Shown here one piece after another: positions 24,640-34,846 of a stretch of DNA of 64,000 nt. This stretch comes from Paenibacillus wulumuqiensis (GTDB taxonomy: Bacteria; Bacillota; Bacilli; Paenibacillales; Paenibacillaceae): positions 214,788-278,787 of the forward strand of contig NZ_LAQP01000014.1 in the NCBI RefSeq assembly GCF_000971965.1, written 5' to 3'. The notes below the pieces were generated by a model. It did no database searches. It was not told where the DNA came from and saw only the letters and a program-made list of their open reading frames with translations. The translations under genes and the position numbers were made by a program. Each line of letters starts with the position of its first letter. The stretch's first letter is position 1.

Positions 24640-24689
24640 AAAAGCCTCCGTTCTACTACTCCTGCGGGAGAAGTGAACGGAGGCTTTTT
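24640..24689. terminator. Bidirectional terminator between yuzB and the LtaS-like gene
   Basis: AAAAGCCTCCGTTC (24640-24653) pairs with GAACGGAGGCTTTTT (24675-24689). Both flanks give T-runs on their own strand. Confidence 0.9.
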
Positions 24690-24758
24690 GGTTTAGGATT
24701 ACTTTATAAAAAGCAGAAGTACAGGCTTGGCAGTATCCGGATGATCGACTCTGCTGCT

Positions 24759-26768
24759 TTATTTGGCAGCTGCCTCATTGTGGAACTCGCGAATCAGATC
24801 ATGAGTGATCACTTCATCCGAGACGTTCAGCCGCTTCTGAGCTTCGTCATAGCTGTCACGGGCACGCTCGACATCGGTAAGCTCACGGGTCTTCATGTCG
24901 TAGGCGGTACCATGTTCGAAGATACCATCGGCTGACGGGATGTAGAACACTTTGCCATCGGCAAAGGCTCCGGTACGCAGCACAACCAGTTTCTTTTCCT
25001 TATCATTGAACATATCATTGCCCATCAGGTAATATGGACTGGCATTCACACCAAGCAGGTGCAGGATCGATGGCGTCATATCCAGCTGTCCGGTTGGAAT
25101 GTCGTACGTACCGGCATGTTTGCCATCCGGCAGGTGAATCAGCATCGGTACCTGATTCATGAGCTGTTCCATATCCAGATCGGTCAGCGGCTTGCCGAGA
25201 AATTCTTCCATCGGTGCCTTGTCCTTGAGTGAATTGTCATGATCGCCATAGAACAGCAGGATCGTATTATCCCACAATCCCTTGTCCTTCATTTCCTGTT
25301 CCATTTCACCAAGAGCGGCATCCACATAATGAAGAGACTGGATATAGTCGCCAAAAGTTGTACCGGTCAGATCACCCATATCCAGCTCCTGCACCGAAGC
25401 GGGCAGTGTATACGGGTGATGGCTGGACAGCGTGATCAGGAACGAGTAGAAAGGCTGCTTTTCGGCAGACATTTTCTCGATTGACTGGCGGAAAAAGGAT
25501 TTGTCACCGAGTGACCAGCCGAGCGGTTCATCGATCGTAAAGTCCTCTTTGCTGTAGAAATGGTCATAGCCCATATTCTGGTACATGACCGAGCGATTCC
25601 AGAAGCTTGGCTCATAGGCATGGAATACATACGAACCATAGCCTTCTTTGTGGAGAATCGATGGCAGTGTATCATACTGATGATCCGCATACCGGGTGAA
25701 AATGGAACCGGTCGGCAGCGGATGCAGGGAAGCATTGGAAGCCATATCCGCATCGGATGTGCGCCCTTGTCCGGTCTGATGATAATACTGGCTGAAATAC
25801 ATGCTGCTCTTCATCAGACGATTGATATTGGGTGTGATCTCCTGGCCGTTAAAGCTTTTGCCGACCACAAAGTTCATAAATGCTTCACCCTGCACAACGA
25901 TTACATTGCTGTCCTTGTAGGCACCAAACAGAGCATCGTCGCCTTTTTGGGCACGATTTTTCTGCTTGTCGTCAAACCACTCTTTGACTTCGTCTGTCGC
26001 CTGGGCGGACAGCTGGTTGCCGTTGCCCCAGTGATCCTGTGCATAACGATATACATCATAGCCATGGAAGCCGAGCAGTCCGGTTACATTGTACAACGAC
26101 ATATTCCACCAGTTGCCGACGAACAAGCCAACCGCCCACGTAGACGTGGCATATTTGATCGGGGCAAAAGTCAGCACCCATCCGAGCGCGAAAATCACTG
26201 CTCCCTGAATAAGGCGTGTTACGATACGACGGCTGCGGCTCTGCGCATAACCGTTATCCGCTCTGTACGTGCCGGCACGGTAGTCACGGCGACGTCTGAT
26301 TCGGCGTACGATTCCATATACCGCCGCACCGATCAGCACGATCCAGTCTGCGAATAGCCATACATCCGAAGTATGGATCAATTCACGAATGCTGCCACCC
26401 AGCGATTCGACCTGACCAGCCTGCATCAATACCGGAATCGTAATGAAATCCTGGAAATAACGGAAGTAGACCAGATCCGCGAACATGAGGAAGCTCAGCA
26501 GCACATCCAGTACAATTAGTGCGGCGATACGTCCTCGTCTGGGCAGCCATAATGTCCAGAACGAAGCCAGCAGCACCGAACCGAGTGCAGTGACTTTATC
26601 AAGTGTATTCATATCAATATTTTGCACATGCAGGTTACTGTGCAGATAAATCAATTTGCCCATCATCAGGATCAAAAAGAGAAGATAGTCTATTCTGACC
26701 GGGGCAAAGGGCCACAGTATACGCTGAAGCCAGCTTTTTCGCTGTGGACGGGAAGATAGATATTCCAA
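24759..26768 (-). CDS. LTA synthase family protein (polyglycerol-phosphate transferase)
   Basis: A 669-residue membrane-anchored sulfatase-fold enzyme that transfers glycerol phosphate from phosphatidylglycerol to build lipoteichoic acid or its primer. The first 215 residues form about five membrane helices. The extracellular domain (about 285-650) has the metal ligand Glu295 (VVQGEAF) and the catalytic Thr337 in QTGQGRTSDAD, plus FYGDHDNS. The start is TTG at 26768, with AAGGGGG 7 bases upstream. LtaS, LtaP and YvgJ-type paralogues cannot be separated by reading. The upstream 26769-26851 holds an AT-rich inverted repeat GTTTAC/GTAAAC. Confidence 0.9.
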   Translation of the reverse strand: MEYLSSRPQRKSWLQRILWPFAPVRIDYLLFLILMMGKLIYLHSNLHVQNIDMNTLDKVTALGSVLLASFWTLWLPRRGRIAALIVLDVLLSFLMFADLVYFRYFQDFITIPVLMQAGQVESLGGSIRELIHTSDVWLFADWIVLIGAAVYGIVRRIRRRRDYRAGTYRADNGYAQSRSRRIVTRLIQGAVIFALGWVLTFAPIKYATSTWAVGLFVGNWWNMSLYNVTGLLGFHGYDVYRYAQDHWGNGNQLSAQATDEVKEWFDDKQKNRAQKGDDALFGAYKDSNVIVVQGEAFMNFVVGKSFNGQEITPNINRLMKSSMYFSQYYHQTGQGRTSDADMASNASLHPLPTGSIFTRYADHQYDTLPSILHKEGYGSYVFHAYEPSFWNRSVMYQNMGYDHFYSKEDFTIDEPLGWSLGDKSFFRQSIEKMSAEKQPFYSFLITLSSHHPYTLPASVQELDMGDLTGTTFGDYIQSLHYVDAALGEMEQEMKDKGLWDNTILLFYGDHDNSLKDKAPMEEFLGKPLTDLDMEQLMNQVPMLIHLPDGKHAGTYDIPTGQLDMTPSILHLLGVNASPYYLMGNDMFNDKEKKLVVLRTGAFADGKVFYIPSADGIFEHGTAYDMKTRELTDVERARDSYDEAQKRLNVSDEVITHDLIREFHNEAAAK

Positions 26769-26851
26769 AATATAGCCCCCTTGCTGAAAAGCCAGGTGTT
26801 CTGCAATATTTTCTTACCTGGCGTTTACATAATAAGATAAGTAAACACATA

Positions 26852-26897
26852 GCACAGCGGCGAACCGGGCTGCTATAAGCAGAATTCGCCGCTGTGC
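26852..26897. repeat. 13-bp perfect inverted repeat between the methyltransferase and LtaS-like genes
   Basis: GCACAGCGGCGAA (26852-26864) and TTCGCCGCTGTGC (26885-26897). No T-run on the minus strand follows, so it is only terminator-like. The rest of 26769-27103 has no gene. Confidence 0.6.
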
Positions 26898-27103
26898 GGT
26901 GTGTAATATGGAGTACTACCGGTAACCCGGATTTAACACTCTGTTTTCCAAATTAATCTGTCGTTTACAAATAATAGTGTGCAGAGGGCCCAAGGCCATC
27001 TGTACAGGCGTTGCTGCTTCAGGCAGGGCAATGATTGCTTCCGCCGCTGTATCATTTTGTATTTCCGATAATCAGCGATGCAGCACCAACCATAAACATA
27101 TGA

Positions 27104-28264
27104 TTAATGTGCAGCGGATTCTTCCTTATTGGGACGCGGTGGCAGCGGACCGAGATACTGAAGGAACTGACATTCGATCCGGCCGTTATACAGCTTGCGG
27201 CGCTTGGTTGCTTTGCGGCCAAAGAACTGTTCAAAATGACGTGTTGGCGTGATAACAAACACGGACCAGTCCGGCAGGTAAATCGAGGATTTACCCAGAT
27301 CGCGAATCATCGCTTCAACTTCCTTACTCTCACTCAGACGCTCGCCGTATGGCGGGTTCGTAACGATACAGCCGAATTTGCCCTGCGGCTGGATGCGTGA
27401 TACCGGCATTACTTTGAACTCGATCTCGTTGCCGAGTCCGGCACTTTTGGCGCAGGCTTTGGCGATTTCGATGGCTTCCGGATCAATATCACTGCCGGTA
27501 ATCTGCAGTGGAATATCATCTTTGACCGCATCAAATGCTTCATCACGGGCTTGTTCCCACAGTTCATCGGGGATAATGCTCCAGCCTTCGGACGGGAAGG
27601 TACGGCGCAGTCCGGGTGCGATATTCCAGCCGATCATGGCGGCTTCAATCAGCAGGGTACCGGAACCGCAGAATGGATCATACAGTGGGCGGTGCGGGCC
27701 CCAGCGGCTGAGCAGGATCAGTGCGGCAGCCATTGTTTCCTTGAGCGGGGCTTCGGTCGCATGCTTGCGGTATCCACGCTTGTGCAGGGAAGGACCGGTG
27801 GTATCCAGGGTAATCAGCGCCGTATCTTCATACAGCGATACATCGATCGAGTACAAAGCGCCGTCTTCCTGGAACCATTCGGTACCATAGGTCTGAGTCA
27901 GCTTGTCCACGACTGCCTTTTTGACAATCCCCTGGGAAGCCGGAACACTGCTGAGCTGCGATTTCTGGGAGCGTCCGGATACGGGAAATTCGCCATCTTC
28001 CGGGATAAAGTCTGCCCATGGAATCGCTTTGACCCCTTCAAACAGTTCGTCAAAGGTTGTTGCCGGGAATTCACCCATTTTGATGACGACCCGATCTGCT
28101 GTACGCAGCCAGTAGTTACAGCGGCAAATATCGATAAAATCACCGGTAAATCGGACACGTCCATTCTCGGTGCGGGTATCTTCATAACCGAGCAGTTTCA
28201 ATTCACGTGCAACCACAGCCTCGATACCCATCGGGCAGGTTGCAATCAGTTCCAGCTGTTTCAT
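27104..28264 (-). CDS. THUMP-domain class I SAM-dependent RNA methyltransferase (RlmL/YpsC-like)
   Basis: Probably methylates guanine N2 in 23S rRNA. The 386 residues comprise an N-terminal ferredoxin-like/THUMP domain (about 1-155) and a Rossmann methyltransferase (about 160-385). The latter has the motif DPFCGSGTLLIEAA, SDIDPEAI, and the catalytic NPPYGER. An AGGAGTTG precedes the ATG at 28264. It is a single gene between the O-methyltransferase (divergent) and the LtaS-like gene. Confidence 0.88.
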   Translation of the reverse strand: MKQLELIATCPMGIEAVVARELKLLGYEDTRTENGRVRFTGDFIDICRCNYWLRTADRVVIKMGEFPATTFDELFEGVKAIPWADFIPEDGEFPVSGRSQKSQLSSVPASQGIVKKAVVDKLTQTYGTEWFQEDGALYSIDVSLYEDTALITLDTTGPSLHKRGYRKHATEAPLKETMAAALILLSRWGPHRPLYDPFCGSGTLLIEAAMIGWNIAPGLRRTFPSEGWSIIPDELWEQARDEAFDAVKDDIPLQITGSDIDPEAIEIAKACAKSAGLGNEIEFKVMPVSRIQPQGKFGCIVTNPPYGERLSESKEVEAMIRDLGKSSIYLPDWSVFVITPTRHFEQFFGRKATKRRKLYNGRIECQFLQYLGPLPPRPNKEESAAH

Positions 28265-28490
28265 TATATATGTTCAACTCCTATAGCTTTTCACAATTCA
28301 ACTTGTGAGTTCGGTCTCAAAACCATACAATCTAGTATAGGTGAATGCCGGAATACTTACAAACGTTTCTCCAAAATTTTGGCGGAATTTATTTATTCAT
28401 CGGCAAAATGAATTTCGACGGTCTGCAGGCTCTCAGTACAGTATCGGCAGACTCGGACGAAAGATTAGGATTGAAGGAGCTAAATAAGAG

Positions 28491-29138
28491 ATGACAGACA
28501 GAAATGTAATAGGTGCAGAAGAATATATGGAGCAGCTGATCGAGGAAGATGAGCTGCTCCTGCAGATCAAACAGACGATTCGTGAAAAAGGCATGCCCGA
28601 AGTATCTGTTGTACCGGGCTACGGCAGGCTGCTGACCATGCTGATCCAGCTATCCGGAGCCAAGCGGGTGCTGGAGATCGGTGCACTGGGCGGCTACAGC
28701 GGCGTATGCTTGGCCCGTGGACTGGAGAAAGATGGGAAGATTGTCTCGCTGGAGCTGCAGCCAGCATATGCCCAGCTGGCTCATGAGCATCTGCGTCTGG
28801 CTGGATACGGTGATCAGGTAGAGTACCGCGTAGGTGAGGCGATGAAAAGTCTGCATCAGCTGAAGGAGGAAGGACAGCGATTCGATTTCTTCTTTATTGA
28901 TGCGGATAAACTGAATTATCTGAATTATCTGGATTATGCTATCGAGCTGGCGAACCCCGGTGCGATTATCGCCGGAGATAATCTGCTGCTGCGGGGCAGA
29001 ACGCTCAATCTGGACCGTAATGGACCTGCCATACAGGCGGTACGCGAATTTAACCGCCGCATTGTATCCGATCCGCGTCTGACGGGAACGCTGCTGCCGG
29101 CTTTTGATGGGTTGGCACTGGCACGGGTCAAAGGCTAA
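28491..29138 (+). CDS. SAM-dependent O-methyltransferase (YrrM/CCoAMT-like)
   Basis: A 215-residue class I methyltransferase. Motif I VLEIGALGGYSG (about 61-72), SLELQP, FFFIDADKLNY and IAGDNLLLRG match the caffeoyl-CoA/TrmR group. In Bacillus the relative YrrM/TrmR methylates 5-hydroxyuridine in tRNA, so this could do the same. AAGGAG lies upstream at slightly long spacing. A shared terminator separates it from the convergent MFS gene. The rest of 29139-29469 shows nothing. Confidence 0.82.
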   Translation: MTDRNVIGAEEYMEQLIEEDELLLQIKQTIREKGMPEVSVVPGYGRLLTMLIQLSGAKRVLEIGALGGYSGVCLARGLEKDGKIVSLELQPAYAQLAHEHLRLAGYGDQVEYRVGEAMKSLHQLKEEGQRFDFFFIDADKLNYLNYLDYAIELANPGAIIAGDNLLLRGRTLNLDRNGPAIQAVREFNRRIVSDPRLTGTLLPAFDGLALARVKG

Positions 29139-29365
29139 TCTAATACAGGGTTTGAGCAGACTGCTGCATAGGGCGGCATGAGCGCTTTGTTAATCGGCTG
29201 TTTCTTGATGCTGAAGAGGTGAGTCAGCATCCTTTACAGAATGGGATTAGATCATGTCCTCCGGTAGAATCAGGAAATCCGCAATGGAAGAGAAGGTGGA
29301 TTCCCTGGCTTCAAGGTCGTCCATTGACCCAATTCCCATTTCTTCACTCTGATGTAGTATTCACT

Positions 29366-29414
29366 AAAAAAAGAGGCTTCACGATCCTGGTGATGGGATC
29401 GGAAGCCTCTTTTT
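29366..29414. terminator. Bidirectional terminator between O-methyltransferase and MFS genes
   Basis: AAAAAAAGAGGCTTC (29366-29380) pairs with GAAGCCTCTTTTT (29402-29414), with an inner CGATCC/GGATCG stem. Confidence 0.9.
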
Positions 29415-29469
29415 GCGTTATGGAGATGGGAGAATATGCTAAAAAATAAAATGTTGGCATATCCGCGGT

Positions 29470-30711
29470 CTAAGCAGAACGATGATGCTTGCCGGCAGTT
29501 GGGCGGGTATACAGTTTGGTTCGTACCCATAGCATATTGAGCAGCAGCATGATCCCCGACATGATGAACAGCCCCTCGATACCGATAAATCCTGCCAGTA
29601 CACCGCCCATGATGGAGCCGGTCATATTGCCGAGTGCGGTTGTACTGCTGTTAAAGCCGAAAGCCCGGCTCTCCATGCCGTCCGGGGTATAATATCGAAT
29701 CAGTGAATTGACGCTTGGCAGCAGACCGCCCATACATAAACCCATCAGGAAGCGTACGGCAATAAGCTGGCCGACGTCCTGCACAAAAGCCTGTGGGATG
29801 AGCATCAACCCGGCGCCAATCAGGGAAAAGGTAAGTACCCTGTGGGCTCCATATTTGTCGCTGACTTTGCCGAGTATCGGAGCCATCAGCATATTGGACA
29901 GACCGGTCACCGCGCTGACAAGACCTGACCAGAAAGCGAGATTCTCCACACTGCCCTGCAGCTTTTGCACATACAGCGGCAGCAGGGTCATCGGACTGAT
30001 CATGGCAAACTGCAGCAGCAGGGTGACCGTGAACAGTGCCGGCAGCTGCGGAGTCAGACTCAGCTCGCGCAGCCCGGATAATACGGATACCTTGGGCATC
30101 TGGGCTGCAGCAGTGCGGTCGAATTTCTCCCGAACGAGGAACAGGGCCAGCAGACTCGCCATAAAAATACAGGCGCCTGTAATATAGAAAATATAGCGGA
30201 ACCCCACGGTATCCGCCATAATCCCGCCGATCAGCGGTCCGAGAATGCTGCCGGCTACGGTACCGGATTGGCTGATCCCCATCGCAAAGCCCATCTTTTC
30301 CTTGGGCGTATTGCTGGAGATCAGTGAGGTGGACGCCGGGTTAAAGCCCGAGATCGTCCCGTTGATCAGCCGCAGCACCAGCAGATGCCAGGCCTGGGTG
30401 GCAAAGCCCATCGCGGTAAATACGATCGCCATCCCGAAGCCCGAGCGCAGCAGCATTACTTTGCGTCCGTACTGGTCAGACAGCTTGCCCCAGAGTGGCT
30501 GAAAAATAAACGAAGTTACGAAGTTAGCCGCAAAGATCACTCCGGACCAGATCGCAATCTGATGTTCACCCTGCACACCGATGTCCTGCGACAGATACAG
30601 GGCAATAAAAGGAACGATCATCGTCGTACCTGCGTTAACGAGAAATTGGCCAAACCACAGCACCATCAGATTGAGCTGCCAGGCTGCCAATTTTGATTTT
30701 GAAAAGCGCAT
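29470..30711 (-). CDS. MFS transporter, drug:H+ antiporter type
   Basis: A 413-residue transporter with about twelve membrane helices. The loop 2-3 motif GKLSDQYGRKVMLL is the MFS signature, and GSILGPLIGGIMAD in helix 5 is the antiporter motif C seen in drug exporters of the DHA1 group. It probably exports drugs or metabolites; substrate unknown. No regulator is adjacent. Confidence 0.85.
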   Translation of the reverse strand: MRFSKSKLAAWQLNLMVLWFGQFLVNAGTTMIVPFIALYLSQDIGVQGEHQIAIWSGVIFAANFVTSFIFQPLWGKLSDQYGRKVMLLRSGFGMAIVFTAMGFATQAWHLLVLRLINGTISGFNPASTSLISSNTPKEKMGFAMGISQSGTVAGSILGPLIGGIMADTVGFRYIFYITGACIFMASLLALFLVREKFDRTAAAQMPKVSVLSGLRELSLTPQLPALFTVTLLLQFAMISPMTLLPLYVQKLQGSVENLAFWSGLVSAVTGLSNMLMAPILGKVSDKYGAHRVLTFSLIGAGLMLIPQAFVQDVGQLIAVRFLMGLCMGGLLPSVNSLIRYYTPDGMESRAFGFNSSTTALGNMTGSIMGGVLAGFIGIEGLFIMSGIMLLLNMLWVRTKLYTRPTAGKHHRSA

Positions 30712-31038
30712 CCTGTTTCACTTCCTTAAAAAAGTCCATTCTATAATTATACCATATTTTATACCCACTCCGCCGGGGTTATAGCAGATTAATGCAAAAA
30801 AATAAAACCTTTTTTCACCTATTGAAACTTCCGGCTGTATTTATTTTATTTTTGCCTCCCTTCGCTTGTCCATCCCCGTTCATAGGATTGTCATTGGATA
30901 TTCATAGTAGGGAGGTTGTTACCTCTCCGGAAAAAGCGCATAATTAACTTGTGAATATTTTTATTGCGGAAAATAATTTGGATGTGTTTGACAGCAGGAA
31001 CGTCAAGCTCATTAACTACTGACGCGGAGGACCCATTC
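30712..31038 (+). promoter_or_regulatory. Upstream region of the heme operon, promoter not resolved
   Basis: 327 bases, divergent from the MFS gene. TTGTCA around 30889 and TTGACA around 30990 are possible -35 elements, but neither has a convincing -10. No riboswitch or gene was seen. Confidence 0.3.
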
Positions 31039-32097
31039 ATGACCTATAATGACTCCTTCATACGCGCCTGTCGCAAGCAGGATATCGACCGTCTGCCGGT
31101 CTGGTATATGAGACAGGCAGGGCGCTATGATCCGGACTATCAGAAAATCAAAGAAAAATACAGTCTGCTGGAAATCTGTCAGCAGCCTGAGCTGGCGGCC
31201 GAAGTGACCCTGATGCCTGTTCGCAAGCTGGGGGTCGATGCGGCCATTTTATATTCGGATATTATGAATCCTGTCGCTTCGATTGGCATTGATTTTGATA
31301 TCGTCAAAAATATCGGACCTGTGATCGACAACCCGATTCGCACGGCAGCCGATGTGGAACGTCTTACCCCGATAGATGTGGAAGGCGATCTGTCCCATGT
31401 GCTGGAGACAATCCGTATTCTGGACCGGGAACTGGATGTGCCGCTGATTACCTTTGCCGGCGCACCGTTTACCATTGCCAGTTATCTGATCGAGGGACGT
31501 CCATCCAAGAGCTACATCCGTACCAAGACGATGATGTACAGCGAGCCGGAACTGTGGCACAGTCTGATGCGCAAGCTGGGCGATATGGTCGCCACCTATC
31601 TGCGCAAGCATGTGGAGAACGGCGGCAAAGCCTTCCAGCTGTTCGACAGCTGGGTCGGTGCGCTTTCGCCACTTGATTTCAGAACCTATGTACTGCCGAC
31701 CATCCGGTATATTTTTGATGAACTGCGCGATCTGGATGTACCGAAGATTTATTTCCCTGGCGTAAGCTCAGGCGAACTGCTGCCGGAGCTGAATGGTCTG
31801 CCGGTGGATGTGATCGGTCTCGACTGGCGCGTCTCGATTAATGAAGGACGCCGCCGACTGGGCGGCAGTTATGCGGTACAGGGCAATCTGGACCCTTATG
31901 TGCTGACCGGTCCGTCCGAGCTGATTCATCAGCATGCCAAGCGCATTATCGATGAAGGACTGCAGCAGCCGGGCTATATTTTCAACCTCGGCCACGGGCT
32001 GTTCCCGGAAGCTTCGATTGATAAATTAAAAGAATTGACCGACTATGTGCATGACTATTCTGCACAGGTCCTGAAGCAGCGTACAACATCCCAATGA
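31039..32097 (+). CDS. hemE: Uroporphyrinogen III decarboxylase
   Basis: Converts uroporphyrinogen III to coproporphyrinogen III. The 352 residues contain the signature PVWYMRQAGRYDP near the N-terminus and FAGAPFTIASYLIEG, both diagnostic. The start at 31039 has GGAGG 8 bases upstream; an in-frame ATG at 30964 would add 25 atypical residues. First gene of hemE-hemH-hemY, with 31 bases to hemH. Confidence 0.97.
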   Translation: MTYNDSFIRACRKQDIDRLPVWYMRQAGRYDPDYQKIKEKYSLLEICQQPELAAEVTLMPVRKLGVDAAILYSDIMNPVASIGIDFDIVKNIGPVIDNPIRTAADVERLTPIDVEGDLSHVLETIRILDRELDVPLITFAGAPFTIASYLIEGRPSKSYIRTKTMMYSEPELWHSLMRKLGDMVATYLRKHVENGGKAFQLFDSWVGALSPLDFRTYVLPTIRYIFDELRDLDVPKIYFPGVSSGELLPELNGLPVDVIGLDWRVSINEGRRRLGGSYAVQGNLDPYVLTGPSELIHQHAKRIIDEGLQQPGYIFNLGHGLFPEASIDKLKELTDYVHDYSAQVLKQRTTSQ

Positions 32098-32128
32098 CCG
32101 TCTACTACTTTGACTGAGGTGATCTGTA

Positions 32129-33079
32129 ATGGTAAAGAAAAAAATTGGTGTTCTCGTAATGTCTTATGGTACTCCTGCCAGCCTGGAAGATGTTGAAGCG
32201 TACTACACGCATATTCGCCGGGGCAATGCGCCAAGCCCGGAACAGCTCAAGGAACTGAAAGACCGCTATGAAGCGATTGTCGGCGGGGTATTCCCGCTGC
32301 GTGAAAATACGGACAACCAGGTAGCCGGTATGCAAAACGCGCTGAACGAGCTTGCAGCCGATACCGATGTGGAATTTGTATGCTACCAGGGGCTCAAGCA
32401 TGCATTTCCGTTTATCGAAGACGGTGTGGAGCAAATGGTAAAAGAAGGCATTACCGAAGCGATAGGCATCGTGCTGGCTCCTCATTATTCGACGATGAGT
32501 GTAGGTACGTATATCAAGCGTGCCAAGCAGACCGCCGAAGAGCATCATTTGAATATCTCGTTTATCGAGAGCTATCATATGCATCCGAAGCTGATCGAGA
32601 CGCTGTCCAATCGTGTCAATGCCAAGCTGGAGCTGTTTGAAGAAGCGGGCGCTACACGCGATCAGGTACGTGTACTGTTCAGCGCGCACAGTCTGCCGGA
32701 ACGCATCCTGAGTATGGGCGATCCGTACCGTGATCAGCTGCTGGAGACTTCAGCGGCGATTGCGGAGCGCGCCAACGTGCCATCCTGGCAGTTCACCTGG
32801 CAGAGTGCCGGTCGTACAGCCGAGCCATGGCTGGGACCGGATGTGCTGGATACGATGCAGGAACTGCGTGAGGAGCAGGTCGAGTACGTACTCGTCGCTC
32901 CGATCGGATTCGTCTCCGATCATCTGGAAGTGCTATATGATCTGGATATCGAAGCCCAGGAGCTGGCACAGGAGATCGATATGCGCCTGATGCGGATTGA
33001 TTCCCTGAATACGGACCCGTTATACATGGAACTGCTCGCTGACGAAGTGCTGCGCAAATATAAAGAGGTGCATGTGTAA
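32129..33079 (+). CDS. hemH: Ferrochelatase (coproporphyrin III ferrochelatase)
   Basis: Inserts Fe(II) into the porphyrin. In Gram-positive bacteria with this gene set the substrate is coproporphyrin III. The 316 residues carry GVLVMSYGTP, the metal-site His in FSAHSLPE and the Glu in VSDHLEVLYD. GAGGTGATC precedes the ATG. Its stop overlaps the next start by one base (TAATG). Confidence 0.96.
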   Translation: MVKKKIGVLVMSYGTPASLEDVEAYYTHIRRGNAPSPEQLKELKDRYEAIVGGVFPLRENTDNQVAGMQNALNELAADTDVEFVCYQGLKHAFPFIEDGVEQMVKEGITEAIGIVLAPHYSTMSVGTYIKRAKQTAEEHHLNISFIESYHMHPKLIETLSNRVNAKLELFEEAGATRDQVRVLFSAHSLPERILSMGDPYRDQLLETSAAIAERANVPSWQFTWQSAGRTAEPWLGPDVLDTMQELREEQVEYVLVAPIGFVSDHLEVLYDLDIEAQELAQEIDMRLMRIDSLNTDPLYMELLADEVLRKYKEVHV

Positions 33080-34512
33080 TGACTTCATCCGAACGTCGTG
33101 TCGTAGTGATAGGCGGCGGAATTACGGGGCTGAGTGCCGCTTTTTATATGCGTAAATTTCTAATGGAACAGCAGCTGACACCGCAGATTACGGTTGTGGA
33201 GCAATCCGGAGCGCTCGGCGGCAAGGTGCATACGTTGCATCGTGACGGGTTTGTGATCGAGAAAGGGCCGGATTCCTATCTGGCCCGCAAGACGGCAATG
33301 ACCGAACTGGCCGAGGAGGTAGGACTGGGAGACGATCTGGTAACGACCAATCCGAATGCCAAGAAAACCTATATTCTTCATGATGGCAAGCTGCATCCGA
33401 TGCCATCGGGTCTGGTGCTCGGCATCCCGACCGAACTGCGTCCATTTATGGAAAGCGATCTGATCTCGATGGACGGCAAGATCCGCGCACTGGAAGATTT
33501 CCTGCTGCCGCCGAAAATGGACGGGGAAGATGAGTCGCTGGGCGACTTTATCGAGCGCCGTCTGGGCAAAGAAGTATTGGAAAATGTAACCGAGCCGCTG
33601 CTGGCAGGCATCTATGCCGGAGATACGCGCAAGCTGAGCCTGCAGGCGACATTCCCGCAGTTCGGCGCGGTGGAACGCGAGTACGGCAGTCTGATCAAAG
33701 GCATGAACACCGGGCGCAAGCCGGTTGAGACGCATACAGGCACCAAGAAGAGCGCTTTTTACACTTTTCGGGGCGGACTGCAGAGTCTGACCGAACGTCT
33801 GGAGCAGTCGCTGGCCGATTCGGTACAGCTGAAGCTGAATACGGGAGCGGCGTCGATTGAGTATAATAATAGCCGCTATACGGTCAGCCTGAGTGATGGC
33901 AGTATACTGGAAGCAGAGCATGTGATTGTAACGGTACCGGCTTTTGCCGCTGCTCCGCTGCTGCAGCCTCATGTGGATACGGCAGCACTCGACCGGATTA
34001 ATTATGTATCGGTCGCCAATGTGGTCATGGCTTTTGACCGCAAGGATATCGAGACTGAATATGACGGTTCCGGCTTCCTCGTACCCCGCAAGGAAGGACG
34101 TACGATTACCGCATGTACATGGACATCGACCAAATGGCTGCATACCAGCCCGGATGATCGTGTATTGATGCGTTTCTACGTAGGCCGTGCAGGGGATGAA
34201 GAGGTTGTCGATGAGAGTGATGAGGAGATTACCCGCCGCGTTCTTCATGATATGAAAGAACTGATGGGAATTGAGGCAACGCCGATTTTTACAGAGATTA
34301 CACGGCTTCATCGTTCGATGCCGCAGTATCCGGTGGGTCACATGAATCATATTGCGGCACTGCGCGCCGAACTGGCGGAGCGGCGTCCAGGATTGATTGT
34401 GCTGGGTGCCGGCTATGATGGTGTCGGATTGCCTGACTGTATCCGTACAGCCCGCGATGCAGCTGCTGCAGAAGCCCAGCGTGTTGTGCAGCAGCTAAAC
34501 TGGGTACGCTAA
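33079..34512 (+). CDS. hemY: Coproporphyrinogen/protoporphyrinogen oxidase
   Basis: FAD enzyme (also called CgoX) that oxidises coproporphyrinogen III to coproporphyrin III ahead of HemH. The 477 residues start with the FAD-binding motif VVVIGGGITGLSAAF and end with the C-terminal FAD motif VLGAGYDGVGLPDCIR. Translation is coupled to hemH by the TAATG overlap. With hemE and hemH it forms the coproporphyrin-dependent heme branch. No hemQ/chdC gene is present in the window. Confidence 0.95.
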   Translation: MTSSERRVVVIGGGITGLSAAFYMRKFLMEQQLTPQITVVEQSGALGGKVHTLHRDGFVIEKGPDSYLARKTAMTELAEEVGLGDDLVTTNPNAKKTYILHDGKLHPMPSGLVLGIPTELRPFMESDLISMDGKIRALEDFLLPPKMDGEDESLGDFIERRLGKEVLENVTEPLLAGIYAGDTRKLSLQATFPQFGAVEREYGSLIKGMNTGRKPVETHTGTKKSAFYTFRGGLQSLTERLEQSLADSVQLKLNTGAASIEYNNSRYTVSLSDGSILEAEHVIVTVPAFAAAPLLQPHVDTAALDRINYVSVANVVMAFDRKDIETEYDGSGFLVPRKEGRTITACTWTSTKWLHTSPDDRVLMRFYVGRAGDEEVVDESDEEITRRVLHDMKELMGIEATPIFTEITRLHRSMPQYPVGHMNHIAALRAELAERRPGLIVLGAGYDGVGLPDCIRTARDAAAAEAQRVVQQLNWVR

Positions 34513-34631
34513 TCAGCCAGGGGTTCTGCAGAATGGATCATCGTATCATTCAACCGGAATATCCAGGCTGCAGAATCTTTCATTTAATGAATAAAACGAA
34601 TGAACAGAATGAATGAATAAAGTCATACAGC

Positions 34632-34664
34632 AAAAGCCCTTCATGTTCATAATGAAGGGCTTTT
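34632..34664 (+). terminator. Intrinsic terminator of the heme operon
   Basis: AAAAGCCCTTCAT (34632-34644) and ATGAAGGGCTTTT (34652-34664) are perfect arms. Confidence 0.85.
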
Positions 34665-34807
34665 GTATGTGCAGAATAATACACCTCAATTTGCCGATGC
34701 AGCAGTGGCAGTATCTATCGCGATATCAGCTATAGGATATGTATCTGACACGTATCCCGTTTATAATTCGGCCATACGCTCTGTGCTTTCCGCCTGTAAG
34801 TGTAACC

Positions 34808-34816
34808 TGCTATAAT
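34808..34816 (+). promoter_or_regulatory. Extended -10 promoter of the CapA-like gene
   Basis: TGC-TATAAT, 30 bases before the ATG at 34847. TGTAAC just upstream (34801) and CGTA at 34825 also resemble an ECF promoter but with 18-base spacing, which is less good. Confidence 0.5.
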
Positions 34817-34846
34817 AGACAGGACGTATCATCAAAGGAGTATTTT

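Noticed and set aside
25560..26357. 265-codon plus-strand frame
   Set aside because: Antisense to the LtaS-like gene.
30712..31038. Riboswitch or T-box upstream of hemE
   Set aside because: No T-box core, no terminator and no recognisable aptamer words.
33160..34350. 396-codon minus-strand frame
   Set aside because: Antisense to hemY; residue pattern rich in His/Arg/Gln as in shadow frames.
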